NCBI GenBank assembly: GCA_037074615.1
Contig: CM073569.1
Coordinates: 874,001 to 938,000, forward strand
Direction: 5' to 3'
Origin: Leucaena leucocephala
Lineage: Eukaryota > Streptophyta > Magnoliopsida > Fabales > Fabaceae
Length of the DNA stretch: 64,000 nucleotides
Shown: one piece after another, positions 21,988 through 32,918 of the stretch
Position numbering within the stretch: position 1 is the first letter of the stretch
How the letters are laid out: each line of letters starts with the position of its first letter
Made by a program: the position numbers and the translations under genes
The notes under the pieces: generated by a model
What the model saw: only the letters and a program-made list of their open reading frames with translations
What the model was told of the DNA's origin: nothing
Databases searched by the model: none

Positions 21988-22266
21988 CTTACAATGAATC
22001 AAAACTATACAGACAAAAAGCAATTTCACTGTCAATGAACATAAAGAGATTACTTGCAGAGAACTTGCCATGTGAATTGTTCAAATAAAGCTAACAAAAG
22101 AAACTTCAAAGCCCATAATCTTGCCCTTACAATGAATCAAAACTATACAGACAAAAAGCAATTTCACTGTCAATGAACATAAAGAGATTACTTGCAGAGA
22201 ACTTGCCATGTGAATTGTTCAAATAAAGCTAACAAAAGAAACTTCAAAGCCCATAATCTTGCCCTT
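21988..22266. repeat. Tandem duplication, 138-base unit, two apparently identical copies
   Basis: The block starting ACAATGAATCAAAACTATAC at 21991 is repeated from 22129 with no difference I could find, both ending CATAATCTTGCCCTT. It lies in the 3' flank of REM-A. The paralogous flanks of REM-B (26045-26190) hold one unit only. Confidence 0.92.
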
Positions 22267-22435
22267 CCTTCTCAATATGTAACTTGAGCAAGTAACGTGC
22301 TAAATTCTGCATCATGTTGCATCCGTATCAGCCAGAACCAGAACAACAGAATCTCATTGTCTGTGAATTCCTATCATATATAATATCTCTATCAGTATTG
22401 CCTTATTCCGTTAACAATGGTATACCTTGGAATTT

Positions 22436-23892
22436 TTAGCCATATGAACTAGCAGAATCTCCAAAGACATGAACTATGAAGGAGATGTTAACGGCGTTTG
22501 TGAGTTCAAAAACACACACATCGCCCACATTCAAGTTATTGTCATTTGCAAAAGAGGTCCACCCGCGGTTGAGTCGGAACTTGGGCTGATTTCCTTCTTG
22601 CCTATTGCACTTCACAAGCCATGTTCTACCATCTGAAACCCGGAGGAGAACATCTCCTTCCCCCATCTGCTTCAAATACTGTTTCCCAAAACTTGCTGGT
22701 ACCCACTGCAATTTTTCTAACCAGGTTAGAAACTGACAACTGAACTTATCTTTTTCTTTTTTAGCAGAAAATCGTGGGAAAGCTACATTCAGTGTATTTC
22801 TCTAAAAACTTACCAAATTGCTCTTGATGTATGATGGTTGCATGACAATTTTGAAATAGGGATTTTTGGGCATGAAAATGTTGACTCTCTGTAAAGCTCT
22901 GTCCTTCTCATCACAAGTTAATGATTTCTCCTTTCGTTTTTTAATAGCCATGGATTTTGGACTTCTTTTAGTGGAAATAGTGCTTCTACCCACGGTTTCT
23001 GCAGAAACTTAAGCATGAGTCTAAGGACAAGATTAAGAACAAAACACACGTACATAATGATGAACGACAAGAAGCTACCTTCTGATTCAAGCTTGATAAG
23101 TTTCGGTTCTGCTTTAATGGACTTAAGCTTATCCCCATGTGAGTGCATCTTTTGTTGATTAGACATCCTTTCAGCTTCTCTAGCTCTAATTTTCTTGCAA
23201 GGGCGGCTAGAAGATGATAATGGCGGTTTTTGGCTCGCTACTTTATGCAGAGGTTTCTCATGCAAGATTTCAACTGAATCAGAATCTTCATTAATTTGTT
23301 GGAGGTTTGTATAAAGAAGGTAGTCTATTTCTAATGCACTCTTGTCAAAAATGTTAACCTCAAAGTAACAAGTTCTAGTTCCCTCATATCTGAACAACAC
23401 CAAATGGCCATGACCTAATGAGTAGTATCTAACAACTTCATCCCAACCCGTCTCAAACCAAACCTCACCACTTTCATATTTTGTCCAATGTATTTCCCAT
23501 TGAGTCCCATCTGGAGGCTTCAGAAACACTGGATTTAGCATACCGCCTCCATATTTTCGTATAAAGCTGTCCGGTACTTTCTGAGTTGAATCTATTGTTA
23601 GTATTACAGTATATATACCATGAACCTCACCAACTTGTTATATGGTGTTTTATACAGTATTCCCATCAATAAGACTGAAAATAATAGTTATTTCTAACAG
23701 AGATCAAAGTAAGTTGGTGTTCTCTAAAGATATTGCTTCCAAAACTCTAAATCCTAACAAGATAGAAGGGTCCGTAGAACAATATAGCGATAGATTAAGA
23801 AAAACACTTACAAGTTTTCCTTCTTGAAGAGAATATTCGAGAATAACCTTGAAGAAATGGATAGCATTACGGGGGTGACAATGAGGAGCCAT
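22436..23892 (-). CDS. REM/VRN1-like protein with two B3 DNA-binding domains, copy A
   Basis: Plant-specific B3-superfamily DNA-binding protein of the REM group, which includes VRN1. The exact target is unknown. Four minus-strand exons, 23812-23892, 23079-23580, 22814-22998 and 22436-22705, give 345 residues without interruption. The first B3 domain starts MAPHCHPRNAIHFFKVIL and continues VPDSFIRKYGGGM, KPPDGTQWEIHW, GEVWFETGWDEVVRYYSLG and GHLVLFRYEGTRTCYFEV (residues about 5-110). A basic Ser/Lys-rich linker (KKIRAREAERM) follows. The second B3 domain has NPYFKIVMQPSYI, VPASFGKQYL, LLRVSDGRTW, NRGWTSFANDNNLNVGDVC and FELTNAVNISFIVHVF (about 235-340). This is the first of three tandem relatives. 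The start was chosen because all three copies share it in the same context. Confidence 0.9.
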
Positions 23893-24782
23893 GGGCGATT
23901 TTGAAGCTGGGAAGCAGTTCTTCGCACTTTGTTTACAGTGAGAAAATGTAAGAGAAAGGCATTAAATTAAGCTGTGATAAACCATAACCTGATGACTTGT
24001 GTTTCATTTGGTTTTTCATTCTTAGTCGAGGTTCGAACATAGGGATAGTTGAACTATGGGTCGATCGAAGAAGGGGAAGATTGTTACCCGCAGGCCGCAG
24101 CAAAAGCACCGCCACAAGGCGGGACGGTGGCTTCCGGCGGCAAATGGAGTCCTCGAGCGCGGATCGAGTCCTTGCAAGGACGGCCTCCTAAATATTGGAG
24201 ATTTCTGGCGAAAAATAAAAGTAAAATTAAATTTAACCATAATATATGAATTTTAAAAACAAAACATGATATTTATTATCTTTGGTGTTGTGTAATTTCT
24301 AATTTTGATTGTTTGGCAAAAAATTTATAATTTTGATTTAGCAATTTATGTTTATATTCTTTTAACTTTATGCAATAAATTAATTTTTAAATTACTGGAT
24401 TCCAACTTTTAACAGTTTTTCATGTTAATATAAAATATAAATTTATAAAAAATAAATATTCATAAATTATTCTTAAATTATTATCCTCCATCCGTTTAAC
24501 CCAATTTTTCAACACACAATTTTCTAAGAATCCCCAACATCTTTATTTAAAAGGAAAAAAAATTAGATACATTTGAGGACAACGAAAAGAATAAATGCCA
24601 GGAATGAAGAAATGGATGTAAATAACGATTAAGGATTAAAACCTTCTGATATATAAAAAATAATAAAACTCCTGCCAAATTAATCTAACTTTATACTGCC
24701 ATTAACCTTAACCAAGCTTGCTAAAAAGGCAATATCTATTAATATATAAAATAAAATTTATAAAAAAGGCACAAGATTTATA

Positions 24783-25012
24783 TTCTCTATGTCCTTAATA
24801 TAAGATCTAATTAATTTTTTTGAGAAGACTAAAGAAATCAAATAAATTAATTATGATGAAATTCAACCCCTCAAGACGAATTCATATAATATACTCTTTA
24901 ATCTACCCAAATTAATCAACTAACTTTTTTATTGATTATAATTAACTAATTTATTTGGCTTCATTAATCTATTATAAAAAATCAACTAGCTCGTATATTA
25001 AAGACCGGAGGA
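24783..25012. mobile_element. Stowaway-like MITE, copy 1
   Basis: AT-rich hairpin about 230 bases long. The left end has GTCCTTAATATAAG and the right end, reversed, has CTCCTCCGGTCTTTAATAT, resembling the Stowaway consensus. TA dinucleotides flank it. The arms also share the block AAATAAATTA(A/G)TTAATTAT(A/G)AT. Duplication copy 1 has no insert at the matching position (about 20800-20812). Confidence 0.72.
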
Positions 25013-25021
25013 GTATATCAT

Positions 25022-25290
25022 GTATTTTTCTAATATAAGGTATATTTAACTAATATAATTAAATTAAAAAAATTAGTTAAATTAGTTAATATAACATATT
25101 TTTTTCTAAACACTTTGACAATCTCCTTTAATTACCTCCCTTTATCTCTTACTTAATTATTATTGAAGTAGTATCAATAAAGATAATTTAAAAAAAATAG
25201 ATAAACATGTTTAAGAGATATTATATTTAATATCAAGATCCACTTTTTAATTAACTCCTATATTAAATAATATTAAATAATGGAGGCGTA
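25022..25290. mobile_element. AT-rich insert in duplication copy 2, possible second MITE
   Basis: Present in copy 2 between ATCATGTA and CCTATTAAGA, absent from copy 1. The left end has CTAATATAAGG; the right end has CTCCTATATTAAATAATATT and then AATGGAGGCG. The inverted similarity is weak and the limits are approximate. Confidence 0.45.
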
Positions 25291-26321
25291 ACCTATTAAG
25301 ACTTTTTCATTATAGCTAAATGCAGTAAATTTCAATTATCAAGCAAATCATACAAGTAAACTACCTGATGTCGTTCTCCTTCCATTTAGGCTTAGTTTTT
25401 TTTTTTTTTGCCAAAAAAATAAATAATAAATAACATATAAACAAAAAAATATTAAATATTAAATGGCTACAACACCCTTAGTTTTTCAATATTTTTAATA
25501 AAATAGTAAAAAAAAAACTCTATTTTAATTTTTAGTATAGTTGTTTATATAATTTTTGTAATACGATTCATTCTAAAAATCCTAAGAAGATTCTGTAAAT
25601 GAATATTCCTAAACGGATCTAGACATTGCGAAAATTTCTGTTAACGAAGTTTTTAGAAAAGCTGCCAAAAGGATTGAGCCTAAGAATATGATCTACGTCC
25701 TCAGTTTCATTCCTACAAAATTCATAAGCATCATCGAGATTCTTATGATATCAAGATTCTATTCCTTTACTTGTATTTTCTCCAACCAAACACCGCATAA
25801 ATATTGGCACAACGACTCATCACTCATCAGACAAAAAGTTGCAGTTCCACAAGGAAAGTAGGTGGCTTTAATTGGCAGAACCCATATTTTGATTTTGAAC
25901 TATGTGAATTCTTCTATTAATCCCATGTTTTGATTCTTATTAGTTTAGTATTTGGATGGATTGAGATAATTATACACAAGGCCACTTGTTCTGATTAAAC
26001 TATTACAACCAATGTTTTACCTGTTTCACAAAATCACAAAAGGCTTACAATGCAACAAACTATACAGCAAAAAGCAATTCCATTGTGGATGAACATAAAG
26101 ATTACTTGCAAAAAACTTGCCATGTGAATTGTTCACATAAAGCTAACATAAGAAACTTCACAGCCCATAATCTTGCCCTTCCTTCTCAATAGGTAACTTG
26201 AGCAAGTAACATGCTACATTCTGCAACATGTTTCATATGTATAAGCCAGAATCAGAACAACAGAATCTCAATGTCTGTGAATTCCTAACATAATATCTCT
26301 ATCAGAATTACCTTGGAATTT

Positions 26322-27647
26322 TCAGCCATATGGATTCGCAGAACCTCCAAAAGCATGAACTTGGAAGCAGACATCAATGGGGTTTGTGAGTTCAAAAACA
26401 CACACATCACCCACTTTCAAGTTATTGCTTTTTGCAAAAGAGGGCCACCCACTGCTGAGTCGTAACTTGTGTTGATTTCCTTCTTCCCTATTGAACTTCA
26501 CTCACCAAGTTCTACCATCTGAAACCCGGAGGAGCACATCTCCTTCCTTCTGCCTCAAATACTGTTTCACAAAATTTACTGGTACATTCTGCAACTTTTT
26601 TAACTAGATTAGTAACTAACAACTGAGATTTTCTTCTTCTTTTGTTTTGTTCTAGCAGAAAATCGTGGGAAAACTACATTCAGTGCATTTCATTTGCATT
26701 TCTCTAAAAACTTACCAAATAATTTTTCCTGATGTATAATGGCTGCATGACAGTTTTGAAGTAGGGATTTTTGACTTCGAAAGTGTTGGCTCTCTGTAAA
26801 GCTTTGTCCCTCTCACCACAAGTTAATGGTTTCTCCTTTCGTTTCTTAATAGTTGAACTTCATATTGTGGGAAAATTGCTTCTACCCACGCTTTCTGCAG
26901 AAACTTAAGCATGAGTCCAAGGACAAGATTAAGAACAAAACTCAGGTAAAGTTTTTCATCGTTTTCTATGGCTATCAAGAACCTGATAGATCAACTGAAT
27001 ATCACATTAAAATATGACATAATGAAGGACGACAAGAATAAAACAGGAGCTATATACCTTGTGATTCAAGCTTGATAAGATACGGTTCTGCTTTAGCGGA
27101 CTTCAGCTTATTCCCATCTGAGTGCATCTTTTGCTGATTAGACATCCTTTTAGTTTCTCCAGCTCTAATTTTCTTGGAAGGGCGACTAGAAGATGGTAAT
27201 GGCGGTTTTCGGCTAGCTCCTTTATGCAGAGGAGGTCTCTCGTGCAAGATTTCAAGTGAATCAGAATCATCGTGAATTTGTTGGAGGTTTCCATGAAGAG
27301 GGTAGTCTATTTCTAATGCACTCTTGTCAAAAATGATTACCTCAAAGTAACAAGTTCTAGTTCCCCCGTATTTGAACAGTACTATCGTTAGTACTACGGT
27401 ATATATACAGTATTCCTAACAAGAAGACTGAAATTAGTTGGTATTTCAATCAGAGATCAAAATGAGTTGGCGTTCTCTCTAACAATATTGCTTCCAAGAC
27501 TCTAGATCCAAAGAAGAGAGAAGGCTCCGAAGAACAATATAGGGATAGATGAAGAAAAACACTTACAAGCTTTCCTTCTTGAAGAGAATATTGGAGAATA
27601 ACCTTGGAGAAATGGACGGCATTGCGCGGGTGACAATGAGAAGCCAT
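26322..27647 (-). pseudogene. REM/VRN1-like B3 gene, copy B, inactivated
   Basis: Clear relative of REM-A and REM-C with three lesions. Exon 1 (27567-27647, MASHCHPRNAVHFSKVIL) is intact. In exon 2 about 200 bases, including the intron-1 acceptor and the front of the first B3 domain, are missing, so that intron sequence (GTTAGTA on the plus strand) abuts codons for VLFKYGGTRTCYFEV near 27385. Exon 3 (26716-26895) reads SNFPTI and then TGA. Exon 4 (26322-26588) reads DGRTW followed by TGA where copy A has Leu and copy C Arg. The rest of exon 4 is open to LTNPIDVCFQVHAFGGSA. Exon 2 and its intron are almost identical to REM-C, while exon 4 is not. Loss of function is near certain for the two-B3 product. 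Confidence 0.88.
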
Positions 27648-28769
27648 GGAGGATTTTGAAGGTGGGAAGTAGTTCTTCACACTTGTTTACCGTGAGAAAA
27701 TGTAGGAGGAAGGAGCCTTGCCTCATTTTGGCTTCCCTCCAAATTGGGGAGGGTTTTGGAGGGGAGCCAAAAATTCTCCCTGTGTTTTGCCCTTAATTAT
27801 AATATTTTTTATATTTCATTAATTTTCTTACAAAAAAAATAAAAATAGCCTGTCATTCCATACACGAGACAATTTAATTTAAAATAAAAACAAAAAATAT
27901 TTTTTTGACTATTTTGTCCTCATAATTTCCATGATTGCTTGTAAAAGCAACCTATAAAAAGTAAAGGTCAAACCTTAAAACCTTTATAAAGTCATAATTA
28001 AAATCATGTTAAGAAAATGGACTCATCACGGTTCATCAAGCAAAATAATCCTCCCTTTATGGTTGTATTACTACGAGGTTTTATATTTAAGATTTGAGAA
28101 AATATCATATAGCTTAGTATGTGCACTATTAAAACTGATTAGCGTTGGTCATTTGTTACATTCCAGAAGTAAGCTTGCATGCTCAAACATTTTGCCGTAT
28201 TATGATGATTTAGCCACTTTATGATGCGCCCTCCCAGGAAAGATTTCCATGTATGAAATTATTGATCACACGAACACATACTTTTTCAAACCAGCTATTT
28301 GCTAATCCTTATTATCCAAGAGAAAGGGGAGCCTGGGACAAGAAAGGCAGTTTATTCAATCTCGGAAAAGCCATTAACATTGTTCTCGCCAGCAAGCAGA
28401 AATCAGGTATGGCTTCCCATTAATTGAACTATTTATACCCAATTTTTGCGTTTAAATCGATATCTTTTTCTTGAGATTTTCCTCGGCCTTCTTCAAAACT
28501 GCTCTTGCCCTTTCAAGTTCTCGCCCCTTGTTTATTTGCTCTTTCCTGATTTTCCTCCATGCTCAAAGCGGATCTAATGCGCGTGAGAGGGGAGGGTGAG
28601 CGGATAACCTAGATTAATATATCCTATTTTATTTTATTGAAATAAATAAAATCTAAATCTAAAATAATCCTAAACATGTTGCATATTTGTAAGCCAGAAT
28701 CAGAACAACATAATCTCACTGTCTACGAATTCCTAACATAATATCTCCATCAGTATTACCTTGGAAATT
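27648..28769. other. Spacer between REM-B and REM-C with a coiled-coil gene relic
   Basis: After the REM-B leader there is an inverted repeat at about 27729-27771 (TTTTGGCTTCCCTCC against GGAGGGGAGCCAAAA), then AT-rich DNA. From about 28138 to 28620 the sequence is related to 43590-44155. Shared blocks are AGCGTTGGTCAT, GTTACATTCCA, AAGTAAGCTTGC, GATTTAGCCACTTTA and TATACCCAATT. On the minus strand 28440-28590 could encode ELERARAVLKKAEENLKKKI, but the frame from the ATG at about 28560 is broken by an early stop. It looks like a shortened, frameshifted relative of the frame at 43913-44134. The left arm seen upstream of REM-A and REM-B is absent here. Confidence 0.5.
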
Positions 28770-30198
28770 TCAGCCATATGGATCCCCGGAACCTCCAAAA
28801 ACATGAACTAAGAAGGAGATGTCAATGGCGTTTGTGAGTTCAAAAACACAAACATCACCCACTTTCAAGTTATTGCCTTTTGCAAAAGAGTTCCACCCAC
28901 TGTAGAGTCGGAACCTGTGATCCTTTCCTTCTTGCCTATTGCACCTCACACGCCAAGTTCTACCATCTGAAACCCGGAGGAGAACAACTCCTTCCCTCTT
29001 CTGCTTCAAATACTGTTCCACAAAATTTGCTGGCACACTCTGCAATTCTTTTTTAACTAGATTAGTAACTGACAACTGATCAGGAAATCGCGGGAAAGCT
29101 ACACTTAGTGCATTTCTCTAAAAACTTACCAAACAGTTCTTGATGTATGCTGGCTGTATGACAATTTTGAAATAGGGATTTTTGGCCGTGAAAGTGTTGA
29201 CTCTATGTAAAGCTCTCTCCTTCTCATCACAAGTTAGTGGTTTCTCCTCTCGTTTTTTAATATCCGTGAATTTTAGGCTTTTTTTAGTGGAAAAATTGCT
29301 TCTGCCCACAGTTCCTGATGAAACTTAAGCATGAGTAAAATATGACATAATGAAGGACGACAAGAATAAAACAGGAGCTATATACCTTGTGATTCAAGCT
29401 TGATAAGATACGGTTCTGCTTTAGCGGACTTCAGCTTATTCCCATCTGAGTGCATCTTTTGCTGATTAGACATCCTTTCAGTTTCTCCAGCTCTAATTTT
29501 CTTGGAAGGGCGACTAGAAGATGTTAATGGCGGTTTTCGGCTAGCTCCTTTATGCAGAGGAGGTCTCTCGTGCAAGATTTCAAGTGAATCAGAATCATCG
29601 TGAATTTGTTGGAGGTTTCCATGAAGAGGGTAGTCTATTTCTAATGCACTCTTGTCAAAAATATTGACCTCAAAGCAACAAGTAGTTCTAGTTCCCTCGT
29701 ATCTGAACAACACCAAATGGCCATGGCCTAAAGAGTAGTATCTCACAACCTCATCCCAACCCTTCTCAAACCAAACCTCACCACTTTGATATTTTGTCCA
29801 ATGTATTTCCCATTCAGTTCCATCTGGTGGCTTCAGACCCACTGGATTTGGCATGCCACCTCCATATTTTCGTATGAAGTTGTCTGGTAATTTCTGAGAA
29901 GAATCTGTTGTTAGTATTACAGCGCGCACACACATATATATACACACACACACACCATGAAGCTCACCAAATTGTTATATGGTGTTTCGTACAATATTCC
30001 CAGCAACAAGAAGACTGAAATTAGTAGTTATTTCAATGAGAGATCAAAATGAGTTGGTGCTTCTCTAAATCCTAACAAGAAAGAACGGTCTGTGCTAGAT
30101 TAAGAAAAAATACTTACAAGCTTTCCTTCTTGAAGAGAATATTCGAGAATGATCTTGAAGAAATGGATAGCATTACGCGGGGGACAATGAGGAGCCAT
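28770..30198 (-). CDS. REM/VRN1-like protein with two B3 DNA-binding domains, copy C
   Basis: Intact paralogue of REM-A: exons 30118-30198, 29386-29893, 29130-29314 and 28770-29039, 347 residues. The first B3 domain runs through LPDNFIRKYGGGMPNPV, KPPDGTEWEIHW, GEVWFEKGWDEVVRYYSLG and FRYEGTRTTCCFEVNIF. The basic linker has KKIRAGETERMSNQQKM. The second B3 domain has NPYFKIVIQPAYI, VPANFVEQYLKQKREG, LLRVSDGRTWRVRC, LYSGWNSFAKGNNLKVGDVC and LTNAIDISFLVHVFGG. Intron 2 is only 71 bases, about 90 shorter than in REM-B. An extra Thr/Cys pair around TTCC relative to REM-A suggests small indels in a tolerant turn. Probably nuclear and DNA-binding by family; target and expression unknown. Confidence 0.9.
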
Positions 30199-32554
30199 GG
30201 ACGATTTCTTTGAAGCTGAGAAGAAGTTCTTCACACTTGTTTACAGCGAGAAAATGTGAGAGAAAGGTATTAATCAAGCTTCGATAACCCATGGCCTGAT
30301 GATCAATGAATGAATACGTATATGGGTGAGATTGCAGGCGGTTGAGCTTCTCTGTTTCCAAGAAGCAAAAATTACATTACAAATGGAGGAAAGGGATTGG
30401 TGTTCAGCTAAATGCAGAGCAGGAGCGATAAATGGAGGAGTAGCTGTTTGGGAAGTGAGTCACGTTTTGCTTCTAGATGATAATGTCACTTGATGATCAT
30501 CACTCGTTCTCTTTTTTGGCCTGGCTAGGATTTGGTTCATTTAACGATTGGGAAACTAATGGTCAGGACTCAGGATACGTGAGGAGCTTGAATTTCTCTC
30601 TGTTTTTTTTTTTCTTCCTGAATTTGAATTAATAAAATGGAAAATCTCTCAACCATGTCGTGTAAGTAGAAAGAAGAGATTCGGAGGAACTATAGATTGT
30701 CAGAAGGTGATGATGGTTAATCGAATTGTTTATCACGTTCTGTTTCTCTTTTTGTGGTCTATTTTTACGTGTGGATCATGTTTTGCTTTCGGGTTTTGAA
30801 CGTGGAAACGATTTGCCCATCTCCATTGAACCAAGGTAATAATCTTGCAGATATTATAATCCTCCCCTTTCTTAATATATAATTTAATATGTTTATCTTA
30901 AATATAAAATTTATTTTTTATATTTATTGATTTTTATTAATATTAATTAAATATGAGAAAAAATGAGAGAGTTAAAAAAAATAATTAAAATATTTTAAAA
31001 ATGATATGATATATTAATTAATTCTTATAATATAATTAAATTAGTTAAATATTATTATCAATTTTTAATATTAAGTCTATTTAATTAATTTAGATAAATT
31101 AAAAAAAGTAATAAATCAGAAATCATCCACTGTTATTATTTTCGTAGATATGCTCTATTGAGGTAATGCTATGCTGTGGTTATCCAGTTGTTGGTTGTAA
31201 TTTTTGTCAAGAATGCTCTCGGCTCTCCCAAAAATTTGTAAATCGTGTATAGTAGTTCATTGCCGACTTGCCGTCGGTGATGTTAAGGGCATCTCCGTCA
31301 CGACACGAGTCTCAATTCAGAAACAAGATAAATATGGGCGGGGGCTCAGATTGCTTTTCTTGTGTGACGAGTGGCTTTTATGACCGCGATGGTGGCCCGA
31401 GTGAGGTTCCGTATTAAATTCCATCTACTTCCCACAATTTGATCCACCCCAGTTTTTCTATATGATTTTTTGGACCACGTGGAGAGTTGACGTGCCGTAT
31501 ATTCAACAAAAATGGTTTTAACCTTGACCGCATATGGAGAGCGGATAAGACTTATTTCTTTTGTCTCCGAGGACTAATTAAATTTAAAAAAAAATTAGAT
31601 AATATAATATATTTATTTTAAAATATCATAATAATCTACCTTAACACCTAATTACTAAAAAAAATGTTGATAATTTATTTGATTCAAAGGAACGGGGTCA
31701 TATCAAAATTGATTTTTTCTATTATTAACTCTCTTTTTTTCACCTATTTAGCAAATTTCTTGAATGATGGAGAACTACAAAAAATTAAGAAAACTGAGCA
31801 TCCGAAGAATCAACGCTCAGTCTCAAGCGGATCTCCAAAGGGATCTCTTTAAAATAGTAAAAATTGAACCACTTTTCTCTTTTTAGTCTGAGAGCTGTTT
31901 GCCCCACATGTTTCGATATATCTGCACGATGGTAATTATTCCCAAAAGTTTAGGAAACTCGATCGATTTCTAAGCTTGCGCTAACACGAAATTAAAACAA
32001 ACACTCTCAACCACAAAATTGTAATGAACAATTAAGAACCAAAAAAAGTTTCTCAAGATTTTCCACATCAAAGCTTAACTGATTGAACAAGTCCTGCAGA
32101 AAAACACGTGCACCTGAGAAAAAAAAAATTAAAACGCAAATTTGTAATACGCGATTAATTTGATTTACCAAGTTCCATAAACGTCGTCTCTTTCAATTCT
32201 GCAGTTGAAATTATAAAAGAGAAACGAAGGCTCCGAGCCTCAAAATTCGGCAGCCATGTTCTGCGGTGATGTGAGAAACGGACTAACAGAGGACGGATTC
32301 TGTTTTTTGGTGGGGATAGAGAGAAAGATGAAACTACGTCGTGAGATTATCTTGCGTAAATCATGTACAAAGAAACCCCAAAGCACAGAACAAAACCCAG
32401 AAACTGAAACTTCAGAAAAAGAAGAAAAAGGGGTTCCATATTCTGACCTGAAAGCAGAAGGAAAGGAAAACTAACAAACTCTAATGTAACTCTCAAAAAG
32501 TTTACAGGTTGTGCATAGATACACAAACACACACACGATTCATCCATCTCTAAC
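30199..32554. other. REM-C promoter side and intergenic
   Basis: 30199-30300 continues the shared REM leader (GAGAAAATGTGAGAGAAAGG, then CCTGATGA). 30840-31130 is extremely AT-rich, and 31560-31650 is a further AT-rich block. One frame at 32256-32474 (plus) starts MFCGDVRNGLTEDGF and is Lys/Glu-rich at the end, but it has no recognisable family, and it overlaps the likely 3' flank of the minus-strand gene at 32555. I do not call it a gene. Confidence 0.45.
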
Positions 32555-32812
32555 CTAAGCGTTGCCGACGGGGATTGCCCGATTTGACAATCCAAGAGGA
32601 GATCGAGAGCGTTGGCGCGAGAAATCTCGAAGAGAGATATGTCTGATTTCTACGTGCTGGAGCGAAGGGTGCTTGAGTTTCTCGATTTCTTGTTTTATTT
32701 TCATCACTTGGCTGTGAATTGCGACACCCATATACCCGTCTGATCCTTCCCTCCTGCTCTGATTCTCGCTGCTGCACTTTTCTCTGCCGCCGGCGACGGT
32801 CATGCAGTCCAT
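32555..32812 (-). CDS. Small basic plant protein of unknown function
   Basis: Single-exon frame of 85 residues on the minus strand starting MDCMTVAGGREKC; a second Met three residues later is an equally possible start. The middle, VMKIKQEIEKLKHPSLQ, is a short amphipathic helix. The C-terminal part has RQRSRSPLGLSN and ends IPVGNA. I do not recognise a named family; the SRSPLGL block gives me a weak impression of a conserved plant motif. Support for a real gene comes from the higher GC content than its surroundings and a TATA-box-like CTATAAATA on the minus strand at 32910-32918, about 100 bases upstream of the start. Nothing indicates its location or role. Confidence 0.6.
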   Translation of the reverse strand: MDCMTVAGGREKCSSENQSRREGSDGYMGVAIHSQVMKIKQEIEKLKHPSLQHVEIRHISLRDFSRQRSRSPLGLSNRAIPVGNA

Positions 32813-32909
32813 CGATGTACGTGCGAAGAACGAGAGAGATCTATTTATCGCTTCGGGCGCTCTAGAGGTTGAAGCTAAGGAATGAAATGGAATGCACTTG
32901 GGGAGCCGT

Positions 32910-32918
32910 ATTTATAGC
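32910..32918 (-). promoter_or_regulatory. TATA box for the 85-residue gene
   Basis: Reads CTATAAATA on the minus strand. The spacing of about 100 bases to the first ATG leaves a 5' UTR of roughly 60-70 bases. Confidence 0.55.

Larger units (their letters stand above)
23990..26321. repeat. Upstream arm of the tandem duplication, copy 2
   Basis: Counterpart of 20090-21890. Compared with copy 1 it lacks the LINE and carries two extra AT-rich inserts: a Stowaway-like MITE at about 24783-25012 and a second AT-rich insert at about 25022-25285. Its GC-rich beginning (24090-24185) lies directly upstream of REM-A, as copy 1 lies upstream of NDUFS8. It has no credible gene of its own; the several short frames near 24.0-24.25 kb are alternative readings of the GC-rich block. 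Confidence 0.72.

Noticed and set aside
23997..24256. Several overlapping 60-72 residue frames near the REM-A promoter
   Set aside because: All frames of one GC-rich block stay open by composition; none is conserved in the sister copy at 20.3 kb.
32256..32474. 72-residue plus-strand frame MFCGDVRNG...
   Set aside because: No family features, Lys/Glu-rich end, and overlap with the probable 3' flank of the better-supported minus-strand gene.
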